46,396 bases of DNA from a virus. How positions within the stretch are numbered: position 1 is the first letter of the stretch; each line of letters begins with the position of its first letter. Below the pieces are notes generated by a model, which was not told where the DNA came from, made no database searches, and saw only the letters and a list, made by a program, of their open reading frames with translations. This document shows, piece after piece, positions 17,488-25,665 of this stretch. Position numbers and translations under genes: made by a program. The stretch covers positions 1-46,396 of the IMG/VR virus record IMGVR_UViG_3300032287_001415; one strand, 5' to 3'.

Positions 17488-17823
17488 TTGGCAGCTTATT
17501 TGGAACTTACACTTGAGCAGGGTGCTAATCTAACATCAGTCGTGACTGTAAATAATGCACAAGGTGATGCAGTGAATCTGACAACATACTCAGCAGCATC
17601 TCAGCTCCGCAAATCTTATTACTCTTCATCTGCAAATACACTTGCAGCAACAATCACGGGTAATGCAAATGGTGAAATAACACTGACAATGACTGCGGCA
17701 AATACTGCATTGCTTACTCCAGGAAGATATGTCTACGATTTAGTCATTACAAATAGCACAGACAATTCAAAAACTAGAGTTATTGAAGGTACAGCAATTG
17801 TATTACCATCTGTAACGAGGTAA
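17488..17823 (+). CDS. Ig-like small virion structural protein
   Basis: A 111-residue protein starting at TTG 17488 behind AAGGAG. It has ELTLEQGANLTSVVTVNNAQ, GDAVNLTTYSAASQLRKSYY and LLTPGRYVYDLVITNS, ending GTAIVLPSVTR. This is a beta-sandwich family common in phage structural operons, often just before fibre genes. It is the first gene of the unit containing the 1895-residue fibre and probably forms a connector or baseplate decoration. No enzyme residues are seen. Confidence 0.7.
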   Translation: MAAYLELTLEQGANLTSVVTVNNAQGDAVNLTTYSAASQLRKSYYSSSANTLAATITGNANGEITLTMTAANTALLTPGRYVYDLVITNSTDNSKTRVIEGTAIVLPSVTR

Positions 17824-17826
17824 TAA

Positions 17827-18081
17827 ATGCCATTGACATTAGGCTCTGTTTCACTCAGAAACAACACACTAGGAACAATTACAGTACAGCAACCAAATAG
17901 AACTACACTTGCTGCATCTGATTTTGCTCCTAAACCAAATATTACTCTTGCTGAAATCAATGATGTCTCAACTGTAGGTGTTGAAGATGGCGAATCATTA
18001 GTTTTTAGTTCAGCAAATAATCGGTACGAATTCAAAATTGCCTCTGCGGCTGTTACTAGTATTGACGGCGGCACATTCTAA
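17827..18081 (+). CDS. Small structural protein preceding the long fibre
   Basis: An 84-residue protein 3 nt after the previous stop. The motif ITLAEINDVSTVGVEDGESL then VFSSANNRYEFK is a connector segment I know from phage fibre and structural proteins, where it usually precedes a trimeric shaft. It ends SIDGGTF, 11 nt before the long-fibre gene. It may be a detached N-terminal or linking domain of that fibre. The name and exact role are inferred. Confidence 0.65.
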   Translation: MPLTLGSVSLRNNTLGTITVQQPNRTTLAASDFAPKPNITLAEINDVSTVGVEDGESLVFSSANNRYEFKIASAAVTSIDGGTF

Positions 18082-18092
18082 GCTCTAAAAAA

Positions 18093-21000
18093 ATGGCAAA
18101 TTCATCTATTCAAATAAAACGTTCGTTAGTAACAAGCACACCAACTAAACTAAATGTTGGTGAACCAGCATATTCATACACAAGCAATACATTATTCATT
18201 GGTACTCCAGACAGTAATGGTGCGATTGCAATTGGTGGTTATGATTTATTTACTCGTCAAACTTCTGGATATGCACAAGCAAACGCTGCATTCATTCGTG
18301 CGAACAATTCACTGAATGCAAATGTTGGCGGCACAATCACTGGTGATATTACGATTCAAGGTAATCTAAACATCATTGGTGGTTCAATTGCAGCAAACGT
18401 TCCTACAGTATTGATTGGTGATAATATCATTACGTTGAATACTGCAATCAGTCAGTCGGGTCAGCCGACAATGAATGCTGGTATTGAAATTGATCGTGGC
18501 GCACAACCGAATGTTTATTTGCTTTGGAATGAGACTGCTGACAAATGGCAATTTACAAATGACGGAACAAGTTACGATGATCTAGGTGGTTCTGCAACTG
18601 CATCATATGCAAACTCAGCATTCATCAAAGCTAACGCAGCATTTGATCATGCAAACGCTTCTTTTGCTGCTGCTAACAATGTATTTCCACAAATTCAACC
18701 TGCATTCAATACAGCAAATGCAGGATTCATTCATGCAAACTCAGCGTTCATAAAAACAAACGCAGCATTTGATCACGCTAATTCTGGATTCATCCAAGCT
18801 AACTCATCATATCATCATGCAAATGCAGCATACATTCGTGCGAACAATTCGCTCAATGCAAATGTTGGTGGTCTAGTTACAGGTAATATTTCTGTTGGCG
18901 GTACAATTACCCCAAATAGTGATCTCACATGGAATTTAGGTAACACAGAGTATCGTTGGCATTCATTGTTCTTAGGACCAGGCACACTGAATATCGGTGG
19001 TTTGACGATCAGCAATTCAAGCGGCATAGCAACATTTGATGGTGAAGTTTTAGACTTCACGTTATCAAATACACTTTTACCTACTTTTGTTGGCGCAGTT
19101 TATCAAGCAAACGCTTCATTCAATCACGCAAATTCTGGATTCATCCAAGCTAACGCTGCATACAATCACGCTAACGGTGGATTTATCCACGCAAATTCTG
19201 CGTTCATAAAAACAAATTCTGCATTCAATCATGCAAATGCCTCTTTTGCAAACGCTAACGGTGCTTTTGCAAAAGCTAATGTAAGTTATAATCATGCCAA
19301 CAGTGGATTCATCCAAGCTAATGCTGCATTCAATACAGGTAACGCTGCATTTGTTCGTGCAAACAACTCACTGAATGCAAATGTTGGTGGTACAATTACT
19401 GGCGATGTAATTGTTGTTGGTAATGTTACATCAAACAGTCTGACAACAACAGGCACAAACGGTAGCATTACAGGTGCAAATGCAATTTTCTCTAACTACA
19501 TTTTTGCTTCTAATGTAGATTTGAGTATCTTCTCTGCACTAGCTTTTGCAAACGCAAACGCTGGGCTTGCAATGGCAAATGCTGCATTCGCAAACGCTAA
19601 CGGTGCTTTTGCTAAAGCAAACGGCGCTTATAATCACGTAAACGTAGCGTTCAATCATGCAAACTCTGGCTTTACTCAAGCTAATTCAAGTTTCTTCCGT
19701 GCTAATTCTGGATTCATTCAAGCAAACTCTGCATATGCACAAGCAAATGCTGCTTATATTTCACAGAATGCATCTGGTCAATATGCAAATGCTGCATACG
19801 TTCGTGCAAACAATTCTTTAGATGCAAACGTTGGCGGCACAGTAACTGGTGATGTTCGCATTACTGGTAATCTGACTGTTACTGGAAATACCACATACGT
19901 CAACACACAGACGGTCTTGATCGGTGATAATATCATCACACTCAATGCTGCTATCAATCAAGCATCTGCTCCTGTACTAGATGCTGGTATTGAAGTTGAT
20001 CGTGGTTCAGAAGCAAATGTTTATTTACTTTGGAATGAAACTACAAATAAATGGACAGTAACAAATGATGGCGTAGGTTATTTTGATATTGGTTCTGCTG
20101 ATGCTGAACACTATGCAAACTCTGCATTCATCAAAGCAAATGCATCTTTTGATCATGCAAATGCTGCATATATCTCACAGAATGCAACTGGTCAGTATGC
20201 TAATGCTGCGTTTACGGTAGCGAATGGTGCATTCATTCATGCAAACTCTGCATATAAAAGTCAGAACGCAACTGGTCAATATGCGAATGCTGCATTCATT
20301 CACGCAAACTCTGGATTTATTCAAGCTAACGCAGCATTCATTCACGCAAATGCATCATACCAATCACAGAATGCAACTGGTCAGTATGCAAATGCTGCAT
20401 TCATTCATGCAAATAGCGCATATCAAAGTCAAAATGCAACTGGTCAATACGCCAATGCTGCATTTGTTCATGCAAACAGTGCATATCAATCTCAAAATGC
20501 AACCGGTCAATATGCAAATTCTGCTTTTATACACGCAAATTCTGCTTATCAATCTCAGAATGCAACTGGACAATACGCCAATGCTGCGTTAATTCATGCA
20601 AATTCTTCATTTGATTTTGCAAACACAGTAAATGTATTTTCGTATTCAGCATATCATCATGCTAATGCTGCATTTGTTGCAGCTAACGTTGCCGATAGTA
20701 AAGCAGTAGCGTCAGGTAACTACGCAAATGCTGCTTTCATTCATGCAAACTCTGCATTTGAATTAGCAAACGGTACAGCAATTGCTGCAAATACACCATC
20801 GCATGTCGCAAACTCTGCTAGTGTATATGCAAACGGAGCATTCATTGCTGCTAATACAGCCGATTCAAAAGCAATCTCTGCTGGCTCATATGCAAACTCC
20901 GCATTTGCACAATCAAATGTAGCATTCATTCACGCAAATTCTGGTTTTATTCATGCGAATGCAGCATATCAATCTCAGAATGCGACGGGTCAATATGCTA

Positions 21001-23780
21001 ATGCCGCATTTGTTCGTGCAAACAATTCTATTGATGCAAATGTTGGCGGCACAATTACTGGTAGTTTGACTGTTACTCAAAATCTTTCTGTTGGTAATCT
21101 TTTTGTTACTGGTCAAGTTGTTAGTATCAACTCAAGCACTCTAGTTGCAAACGATACTCTTATTGTTCTTGGTTCTGGTAATTATTTTAGTGACACAAAA
21201 GACTTGGGTTTTGCTGGTCATTATAATGATGGCACAAATGCACATTCTGGTATCATTCGTGATTTTGCAGAAAAAGAATGGTATTTGTTTAAAGGATATA
21301 CACCAGAAGTTGGTGGTAATAATAACGTTGATTTAACTGATCCATCGTTTGAAATTGACACGCTGAATGCTAATTTACGCTCAACATTTATCACAATCAA
21401 AAAGATTGATATTTTACCTAGAACAAATATCATTTTTGATTTAACAAACTCAGCATTCATTCAAGCAAACTCTGGATATATCCACGCTAATGCTGCGTAT
21501 CTTTCACAGAACGCAACTGGTCAGTATGCTAATGCTGCATTCATTCATGCAAATAGCGCATATCAATCACAGAACGCAACTGGTCAGTATGCTAATGCCG
21601 CGTTTATACACGCAAATAGTGCATTCATACATGCCAATGCTGCTTTTGTATTTGCTAATGATGTCAGTGCTAATGCAAATTCCGCTGGAACATATGCTAA
21701 TGCTGCATTTATTCACGCTAACGCTGCTTACCAATCTCAAAATACAACTGGTCAGTATGCAAATGCAGCATTCATTCATGCAAACTCAAGCTTTATCCAA
21801 GCAAACGCTGTTTTTGTTCACGCTAACGCTGCTTATCAATCTCAAAATACAACTGGTCAGTATGCTAATGATGCATTTATTCAAGCAAACAGTGGATACA
21901 ATTTAGCAAACTCAATTGCTAATAATAGTGTCGTTGCTGGCACTGCGAATGTGGCGAATTATGTAAGAGTAGAAGTCAAATCTGGTGCTAGAAACTATAA
22001 TGTTGCTCTAGTTGACGCTACAACTGGTAATCTCATCATTGGTGCTAACACAGGACTGACATATCATCCCACACTACAAACACTTTCTGCTCAACTAGGA
22101 TCATTTGGTCAATCTGTTACCACATCATCATTACTTGCAGCATCAGTTACTATCACATTATTCAATGCAACTGCTACTACAATTCGTATGGGTGGTGCAG
22201 CAACGACTGTCAATATTGGTAATGTTGGTGGTACTACAAATGTATTTGGCACACTTGCTGTCAATGGTGTAAGTGTAATTGGATTTACACGAGGTGCATA
22301 TGACACAGGCAACTCAGCATTCATTCAAGCCAACGCATCATTCAATCATGCCAATGCGGCTTTTGTTGCAGCTAATAATGTATTTCCACAGATTCAGCCA
22401 GCATTTAACACAGCAAACGCTGCATTTATTCGTGCAAACAATTCACTGAATGCAAATGTTGGTGGTCAAATTACTGGTGATCTTACAATTACCGGTAATC
22501 TTGTAATTGTTGGTAATACTGTTTATGCAAACACACAAACTGTTCTGATTGCAGACAATATTATTACACTGAATGCTGCAATTGATCAGACTGCTGCACC
22601 AACACTCAATGCTGGTTTAGAAGTAGATCGTGGTTCTTCTGCAAATGTTTACTTACTCTGGAATGAAAGTGAACTGAAGTGGAAATATACCACTGATGGT
22701 GTTGCATATGAAGACGTTGGTGCGGGTGCAACAGCAACTTATGCAAACTCAGCATTTACGGTAGCCAACGGAGCATTCAATCACGCAAACGCTGCATTTA
22801 TCGCTGCAAATACAGCCGATTCAAAAGCAGTAACAGCAGGTAGTTATGCTAATGCTGCTTTCATTGTCGCAAATGCTGCAACTTTACAAGCAAATGCAGC
22901 ATTCAGTCACGCAAATGCTGGCTTCATTCAAGCTAACGCTGCTATACTTCACGCACAGTCTGCATTTTCTGCACAGAACACAACTGGTCAATATGCAAAC
23001 TCTGCATTTGCAACAGCAAACTCTGCTGGTATTGCAGCAAACACGCCAAGTCATGTTGCAAACTCGGCAGCATCTTATGCTAATAGCGCATTTATTCATG
23101 CAAACTCATCGTTCAATTTTGCAAATGGTGCAGCAGTCGCAGCAAACACGCCAAGTCATGTTGCAAACTCTGCTGCGATTTATGCTAACGGCGCTTTTGC
23201 TGCTGCTAACGCTGCTAATGCAACAGACGTAACACAAAATAATAGTATTACAGTAGCATTGAATACTGCTAATGCTGCATTCATACAAGCTAATACACCG
23301 AGTCATGTTGCAAACTCTGCTGCGATTTATGCTAACGGCGCTTTTGCTGCTGCTAACGCTGCTACTGCAACAGACGTAACACAGAATAATAGTATTGCTG
23401 CTGTTTTTGTTCATGCGAACTCATCGTTCAATTTTGCGAACGGTGTTTCAATTGCAGCTAATACACCAAGCCATGTAGCAAACTCGGCAGCAATTTATGC
23501 TAATGGTGCTTTTGCTGCTGCTAATGCTGCTACTGCTACTGACGCAACACAAAATAATAGTATTACTGCTGCATTTAATACAGCAAATGCTGCATTCTTG
23601 CAGGCAAATACACCAAGCCACGTAGCTAATTCTGCTGCTATTTACGCTAACGGCGCTTTTGCTGCTGCTAACGCTTCTGCTGCTATTGATGTAACACAAA
23701 ACAATAGCATTACCGCTGCATTTAGTGCTGCAAACTCTGCAATTGATAGCGCAGTCGCTCTTGCAATTGCTCTTGGATAA
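18093..23780 (+). CDS. Giant Ala-Asn repeat tail fibre
   Basis: A 1895-residue protein. The N-terminal ~60 residues (NSSIQIKRSLVTSTPTKLN, then YSYTSNTLFIGTPDS) resemble virion-attachment sequences of cyanophage-type fibres. Most of the rest is degenerate AxFxxAN units (AFIHANSGFIQANAAF; AYQSQNATGQYAN). Three 60-residue modules interrupt the repeats, each starting VLI[GA]DNIITLN, at residues 106-165, 608-667 and 1484-1543. A related but divergent insert near residues 1015-1080 contains LIVLGSGNYFSDTKDLGFAG. The composition suggests a long helical or coiled shaft with globular inserts. It ends AAFSAANSAIDSAVALAIALG minus its final residues, very like the end of 6591-7292. No ribosome-binding sequence is seen, so coupling to the upstream gene is likely. 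Confidence 0.8.
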   Translation: MANSSIQIKRSLVTSTPTKLNVGEPAYSYTSNTLFIGTPDSNGAIAIGGYDLFTRQTSGYAQANAAFIRANNSLNANVGGTITGDITIQGNLNIIGGSIAANVPTVLIGDNIITLNTAISQSGQPTMNAGIEIDRGAQPNVYLLWNETADKWQFTNDGTSYDDLGGSATASYANSAFIKANAAFDHANASFAAANNVFPQIQPAFNTANAGFIHANSAFIKTNAAFDHANSGFIQANSSYHHANAAYIRANNSLNANVGGLVTGNISVGGTITPNSDLTWNLGNTEYRWHSLFLGPGTLNIGGLTISNSSGIATFDGEVLDFTLSNTLLPTFVGAVYQANASFNHANSGFIQANAAYNHANGGFIHANSAFIKTNSAFNHANASFANANGAFAKANVSYNHANSGFIQANAAFNTGNAAFVRANNSLNANVGGTITGDVIVVGNVTSNSLTTTGTNGSITGANAIFSNYIFASNVDLSIFSALAFANANAGLAMANAAFANANGAFAKANGAYNHVNVAFNHANSGFTQANSSFFRANSGFIQANSAYAQANAAYISQNASGQYANAAYVRANNSLDANVGGTVTGDVRITGNLTVTGNTTYVNTQTVLIGDNIITLNAAINQASAPVLDAGIEVDRGSEANVYLLWNETTNKWTVTNDGVGYFDIGSADAEHYANSAFIKANASFDHANAAYISQNATGQYANAAFTVANGAFIHANSAYKSQNATGQYANAAFIHANSGFIQANAAFIHANASYQSQNATGQYANAAFIHANSAYQSQNATGQYANAAFVHANSAYQSQNATGQYANSAFIHANSAYQSQNATGQYANAALIHANSSFDFANTVNVFSYSAYHHANAAFVAANVADSKAVASGNYANAAFIHANSAFELANGTAIAANTPSHVANSASVYANGAFIAANTADSKAISAGSYANSAFAQSNVAFIHANSGFIHANAAYQSQNATGQYANAAFVRANNSIDANVGGTITGSLTVTQNLSVGNLFVTGQVVSINSSTLVANDTLIVLGSGNYFSDTKDLGFAGHYNDGTNAHSGIIRDFAEKEWYLFKGYTPEVGGNNNVDLTDPSFEIDTLNANLRSTFITIKKIDILPRTNIIFDLTNSAFIQANSGYIHANAAYLSQNATGQYANAAFIHANSAYQSQNATGQYANAAFIHANSAFIHANAAFVFANDVSANANSAGTYANAAFIHANAAYQSQNTTGQYANAAFIHANSSFIQANAVFVHANAAYQSQNTTGQYANDAFIQANSGYNLANSIANNSVVAGTANVANYVRVEVKSGARNYNVALVDATTGNLIIGANTGLTYHPTLQTLSAQLGSFGQSVTTSSLLAASVTITLFNATATTIRMGGAATTVNIGNVGGTTNVFGTLAVNGVSVIGFTRGAYDTGNSAFIQANASFNHANAAFVAANNVFPQIQPAFNTANAAFIRANNSLNANVGGQITGDLTITGNLVIVGNTVYANTQTVLIADNIITLNAAIDQTAAPTLNAGLEVDRGSSANVYLLWNESELKWKYTTDGVAYEDVGAGATATYANSAFTVANGAFNHANAAFIAANTADSKAVTAGSYANAAFIVANAATLQANAAFSHANAGFIQANAAILHAQSAFSAQNTTGQYANSAFATANSAGIAANTPSHVANSAASYANSAFIHANSSFNFANGAAVAANTPSHVANSAAIYANGAFAAANAANATDVTQNNSITVALNTANAAFIQANTPSHVANSAAIYANGAFAAANAATATDVTQNNSIAAVFVHANSSFNFANGVSIAANTPSHVANSAAIYANGAFAAANAATATDATQNNSITAAFNTANAAFLQANTPSHVANSAAIYANGAFAAANASAAIDVTQNNSITAAFSAANSAIDSAVALAIALG
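18408..18587 (+). repeat. LIGDNIITLN module, copy 1
   Basis: The first of three 180-nt (60-codon) modules inside the giant fibre; the others are at 19914-20093 and 22542-22721. Shared features are VLI.DNIITLN, then G.E.DRG...NVYLLWNE and a final D(L/I/V)G. Length is identical in all three. Confidence 0.85.
19914..20093 (+). repeat. LIGDNIITLN module, copy 2
   Basis: Second copy of the 60-codon module; it reads VLIGDNIITLNAAINQ at the start and YFDIG at the end. It is preceded, like the other copies, by a short GDV.ITGNLTVTGNT-type beta stretch. Confidence 0.85.
20394..20582 (+). repeat. 63-bp tandem coding repeats (three full units)
   Basis: Three consecutive 63-nt units start at 20394, 20457 and 20520. 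Each encodes 21 residues of the form AAFIHANSAYQSQNATGQYA plus N. The protein is nearly invariant while third codon positions differ (for example AATAGCGCA, AACAGTGCA, AATTCTGCT). Degenerate copies extend on both sides (about 20160-20600) and again at about 21490-21880. Confidence 0.85.
22542..22721 (+). repeat. LIGDNIITLN module, copy 3
   Basis: Third copy of the 60-codon module; it reads VLIADNIITLNAAIDQ at the start and YEDVG at the end. It precedes the C-terminal repeat region of the giant fibre. Confidence 0.85.
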
Positions 23781-23784
23781 CTAA

Positions 23785-23792
23785 AATAAATA
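23785..23792 (+). promoter_or_regulatory. Putative late promoter (AATAAATA) with almost no leader
   Basis: AATAAATA lies only 7 nt before ATG 23800 of the gp13 gene. At the T4-typical distance, initiation would fall at about 23798, giving a 2-3 nt leader and no ribosome-binding sequence. Confidence 0.5.
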
Positions 23793-23799
23793 GACAACT

Positions 23800-24753
23800 A
23801 TGGCTAAAATAAACACAAGACAACAATTCAAAGAATATTGCTTACGCAGATTAGGATGGCCTGTTCTTGAAATCAACGTAGATGATGATCAAGTAGAAGA
23901 TCGCATTGATGATGCGTTAGCTTTTTGGCGCGATTATCATTATGATGGCAGTGAAAAAATATTCATGAAGCATCAAATTACACAAGAAGATATTAGCCGT
24001 CAATGGATATATTGCCCAGATGCAGTTCAGTTCGTAATTGGTATAATGCCGTTCGATCAGTCAAATGCATCTATCAATATGTTTGACTTACGTTATCAAT
24101 TACGTTTGCACGATCTATATGACTTTACATCTGTTTCATACGTGTCGTATGAGATTACAATGCAGCACTTGCGTACACTGAATCTTTTATTCTCAGGTAC
24201 ACCACAGTTCCGTTTCAATCGTCACCAAAACAAAGTATTTTTAGATATTGATTGGACACGTGATGTTCAACCTGGAGATTTTGTAATCGTAGAATGCTAT
24301 CGTGTATTGAATCCTGATACGGTAACTCTTACAGGAACACTGTCTGGAGATCCATCGTCTAATACAATAACTGGATATGGCACAAAATTTGATCAAGAAA
24401 TAGTTGCTTTTGATTTTATCAATATTGGAAATGAATCTAAACAAGTTGGTAACATTGTATCTCCTACCAGTTTGACATTGATAGGACCACCAACATTAAC
24501 TCACAGCAATTCTACAGCAACGATATCTGGCACAACTGATTTATGGAATGACCGTTACCTGAAAAAACTTGCTACTGCTAAAATCAAACAGCAGTGGGGA
24601 ACAAACATGAAAAAGTTTGAAGGCATTCAAATGCCTGGTGGCGTAACACTCAATGGCCAAAAAATTTACGATGAAGCAACCGAAGAGATAGAAAAGATGG
24701 AAGAAGAAATCTATCAAATGGGTTCACTTCCTTCAGAAATATTTACTGGATAA
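23800..24753 (+). CDS. gp13: Neck protein gp13
   Basis: A 317-residue protein (T4 gp13 is 309). The sequence FKEYCLRRLGWPVLEINVDD, DDALAFWRDYHYDGSE, then FNRHQNKVFLDIDW is characteristic of gp13, which with gp14 forms the neck that closes the filled head and joins the tail. Residues ~178-245 (TLTGTLSGDPSSNTITGYG ...) look like an extra beta insertion before the conserved C-terminal helix (WNDRYLKKLATAKIKQQWG ... GGVTLNGQKIYDEA). It starts the gp13-gp17 unit, 3 nt before gp14. The start lacks a ribosome-binding sequence and sits directly behind a late-type motif. Confidence 0.92.
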   Translation: MAKINTRQQFKEYCLRRLGWPVLEINVDDDQVEDRIDDALAFWRDYHYDGSEKIFMKHQITQEDISRQWIYCPDAVQFVIGIMPFDQSNASINMFDLRYQLRLHDLYDFTSVSYVSYEITMQHLRTLNLLFSGTPQFRFNRHQNKVFLDIDWTRDVQPGDFVIVECYRVLNPDTVTLTGTLSGDPSSNTITGYGTKFDQEIVAFDFINIGNESKQVGNIVSPTSLTLIGPPTLTHSNSTATISGTTDLWNDRYLKKLATAKIKQQWGTNMKKFEGIQMPGGVTLNGQKIYDEATEEIEKMEEEIYQMGSLPSEIFTG

Positions 24754-24756
24754 ATT

Positions 24757-25665
24757 TTGGCTACCAACTTCTATTTTAATAATTTCCCATCTCGGCTAGG
24801 TGACGTTAGTGCAGTCACGCCAGAGCAGTTGCTTGTCGAAAATTTGGTAATTGAGGCTCTACAGATTTATGGCATGGATGCATATTACCTACCAAGAACA
24901 ACAAGAGATGAAGTTGATTATTTGTTTGGAGAAGACACACTCAAAGAGTATCGCACAGCTCATCCTATTGAAATGTATCTTGAAAACTTTACAGGAATGG
25001 AAGGTGAAAGTGATTTTATTTCCAAGTTTGGTTTGGAAATTAAAAGCGAAATTACTTTATTAGTTTCAAGACTTCGTTTCAGATATACAGTTAATGGTTA
25101 CACTCGTCCACGTGAGGGCGATCTTGTTTACATTCCAATGGTAACAGGATTATTTGAAATTACTCATGTTGAGCATGAAAAAGATCAAGCAATGTTTTAT
25201 ACATTAGGAAGAGGTCGTGGCGGTAACGTATATGTTTATGGATTGAGATTAAAACAATATGTCTTCTCTTCAGAGATTATTCAAACAGGCGTTGCTGAAA
25301 TTGATAACGCTATGAGAGTTTACTATCCAAGAACTCGTATTTCTCTTACTTCTGGTGGAACAGGTAAGTTTGTAAATGATGAAATTGTATATCAAGGTTC
25401 TAGCCTTGCTACAGCAACGGCACAAGCACTTGTTCTTGATTTTGTTCCGAACACACATATTGATATTTACAGAACTCAAGGTAGCTTTATATCAACAACA
25501 AACGTAAAAGGCAATACATCAAATGCAAGTTGGGGAATTACACTTGTTTCTGATGCTGCCACACAGAACAATGCATTTGAAGACATTATTGACAACGCTC
25601 GGATTGAAGCTGCAAGTGATGGTATTATTGACTTCTCCGAAACAAACCCTTTTGGTGAGCCATAA
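24757..25665 (+). CDS. gp14: Neck protein gp14
   Basis: A 302-residue protein from TTG 24757, 3 nt after gp13. The N-terminus (TNFYFNNFPSRLGD), followed by EALQIYGMDAYYLPRTTRDE and HPIEMYLENFTGMEGESDFI, is diagnostic of gp14, partner of gp13 in the neck. T4 gp14 is 256 residues; the extra length is largely a beta insertion at residues ~203-267 (KFVNDEIVYQGSS ... GSFISTTNVKGNTSNASWG). That insertion resembles segments in the gp8-like and gp15 proteins here. The C-terminus (DIIDNARIEAASDGIIDFSE) is conserved. The stop overlaps the gp15 start by 1 nt. Confidence 0.93.
   Translation: MATNFYFNNFPSRLGDVSAVTPEQLLVENLVIEALQIYGMDAYYLPRTTRDEVDYLFGEDTLKEYRTAHPIEMYLENFTGMEGESDFISKFGLEIKSEITLLVSRLRFRYTVNGYTRPREGDLVYIPMVTGLFEITHVEHEKDQAMFYTLGRGRGGNVYVYGLRLKQYVFSSEIIQTGVAEIDNAMRVYYPRTRISLTSGGTGKFVNDEIVYQGSSLATATAQALVLDFVPNTHIDIYRTQGSFISTTNVKGNTSNASWGITLVSDAATQNNAFEDIIDNARIEAASDGIIDFSETNPFGEP

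Noticed and set aside
20160-21900. Regularly spaced repeats that might be read as a CRISPR array
   Set aside because: The repeats are 63-nt in-frame protein-coding units without distinct spacers, and no cas gene is nearby.
20364-23699. Long minus-strand open frames rich in Cys/Ser/Ile opposite the giant fibre
   Set aside because: They are mirror images of the repetitive GCA-AAC/GCT-AAT coding on the + strand. They repeat with the same period, have no ribosome-binding sites, and no recognisable domains.
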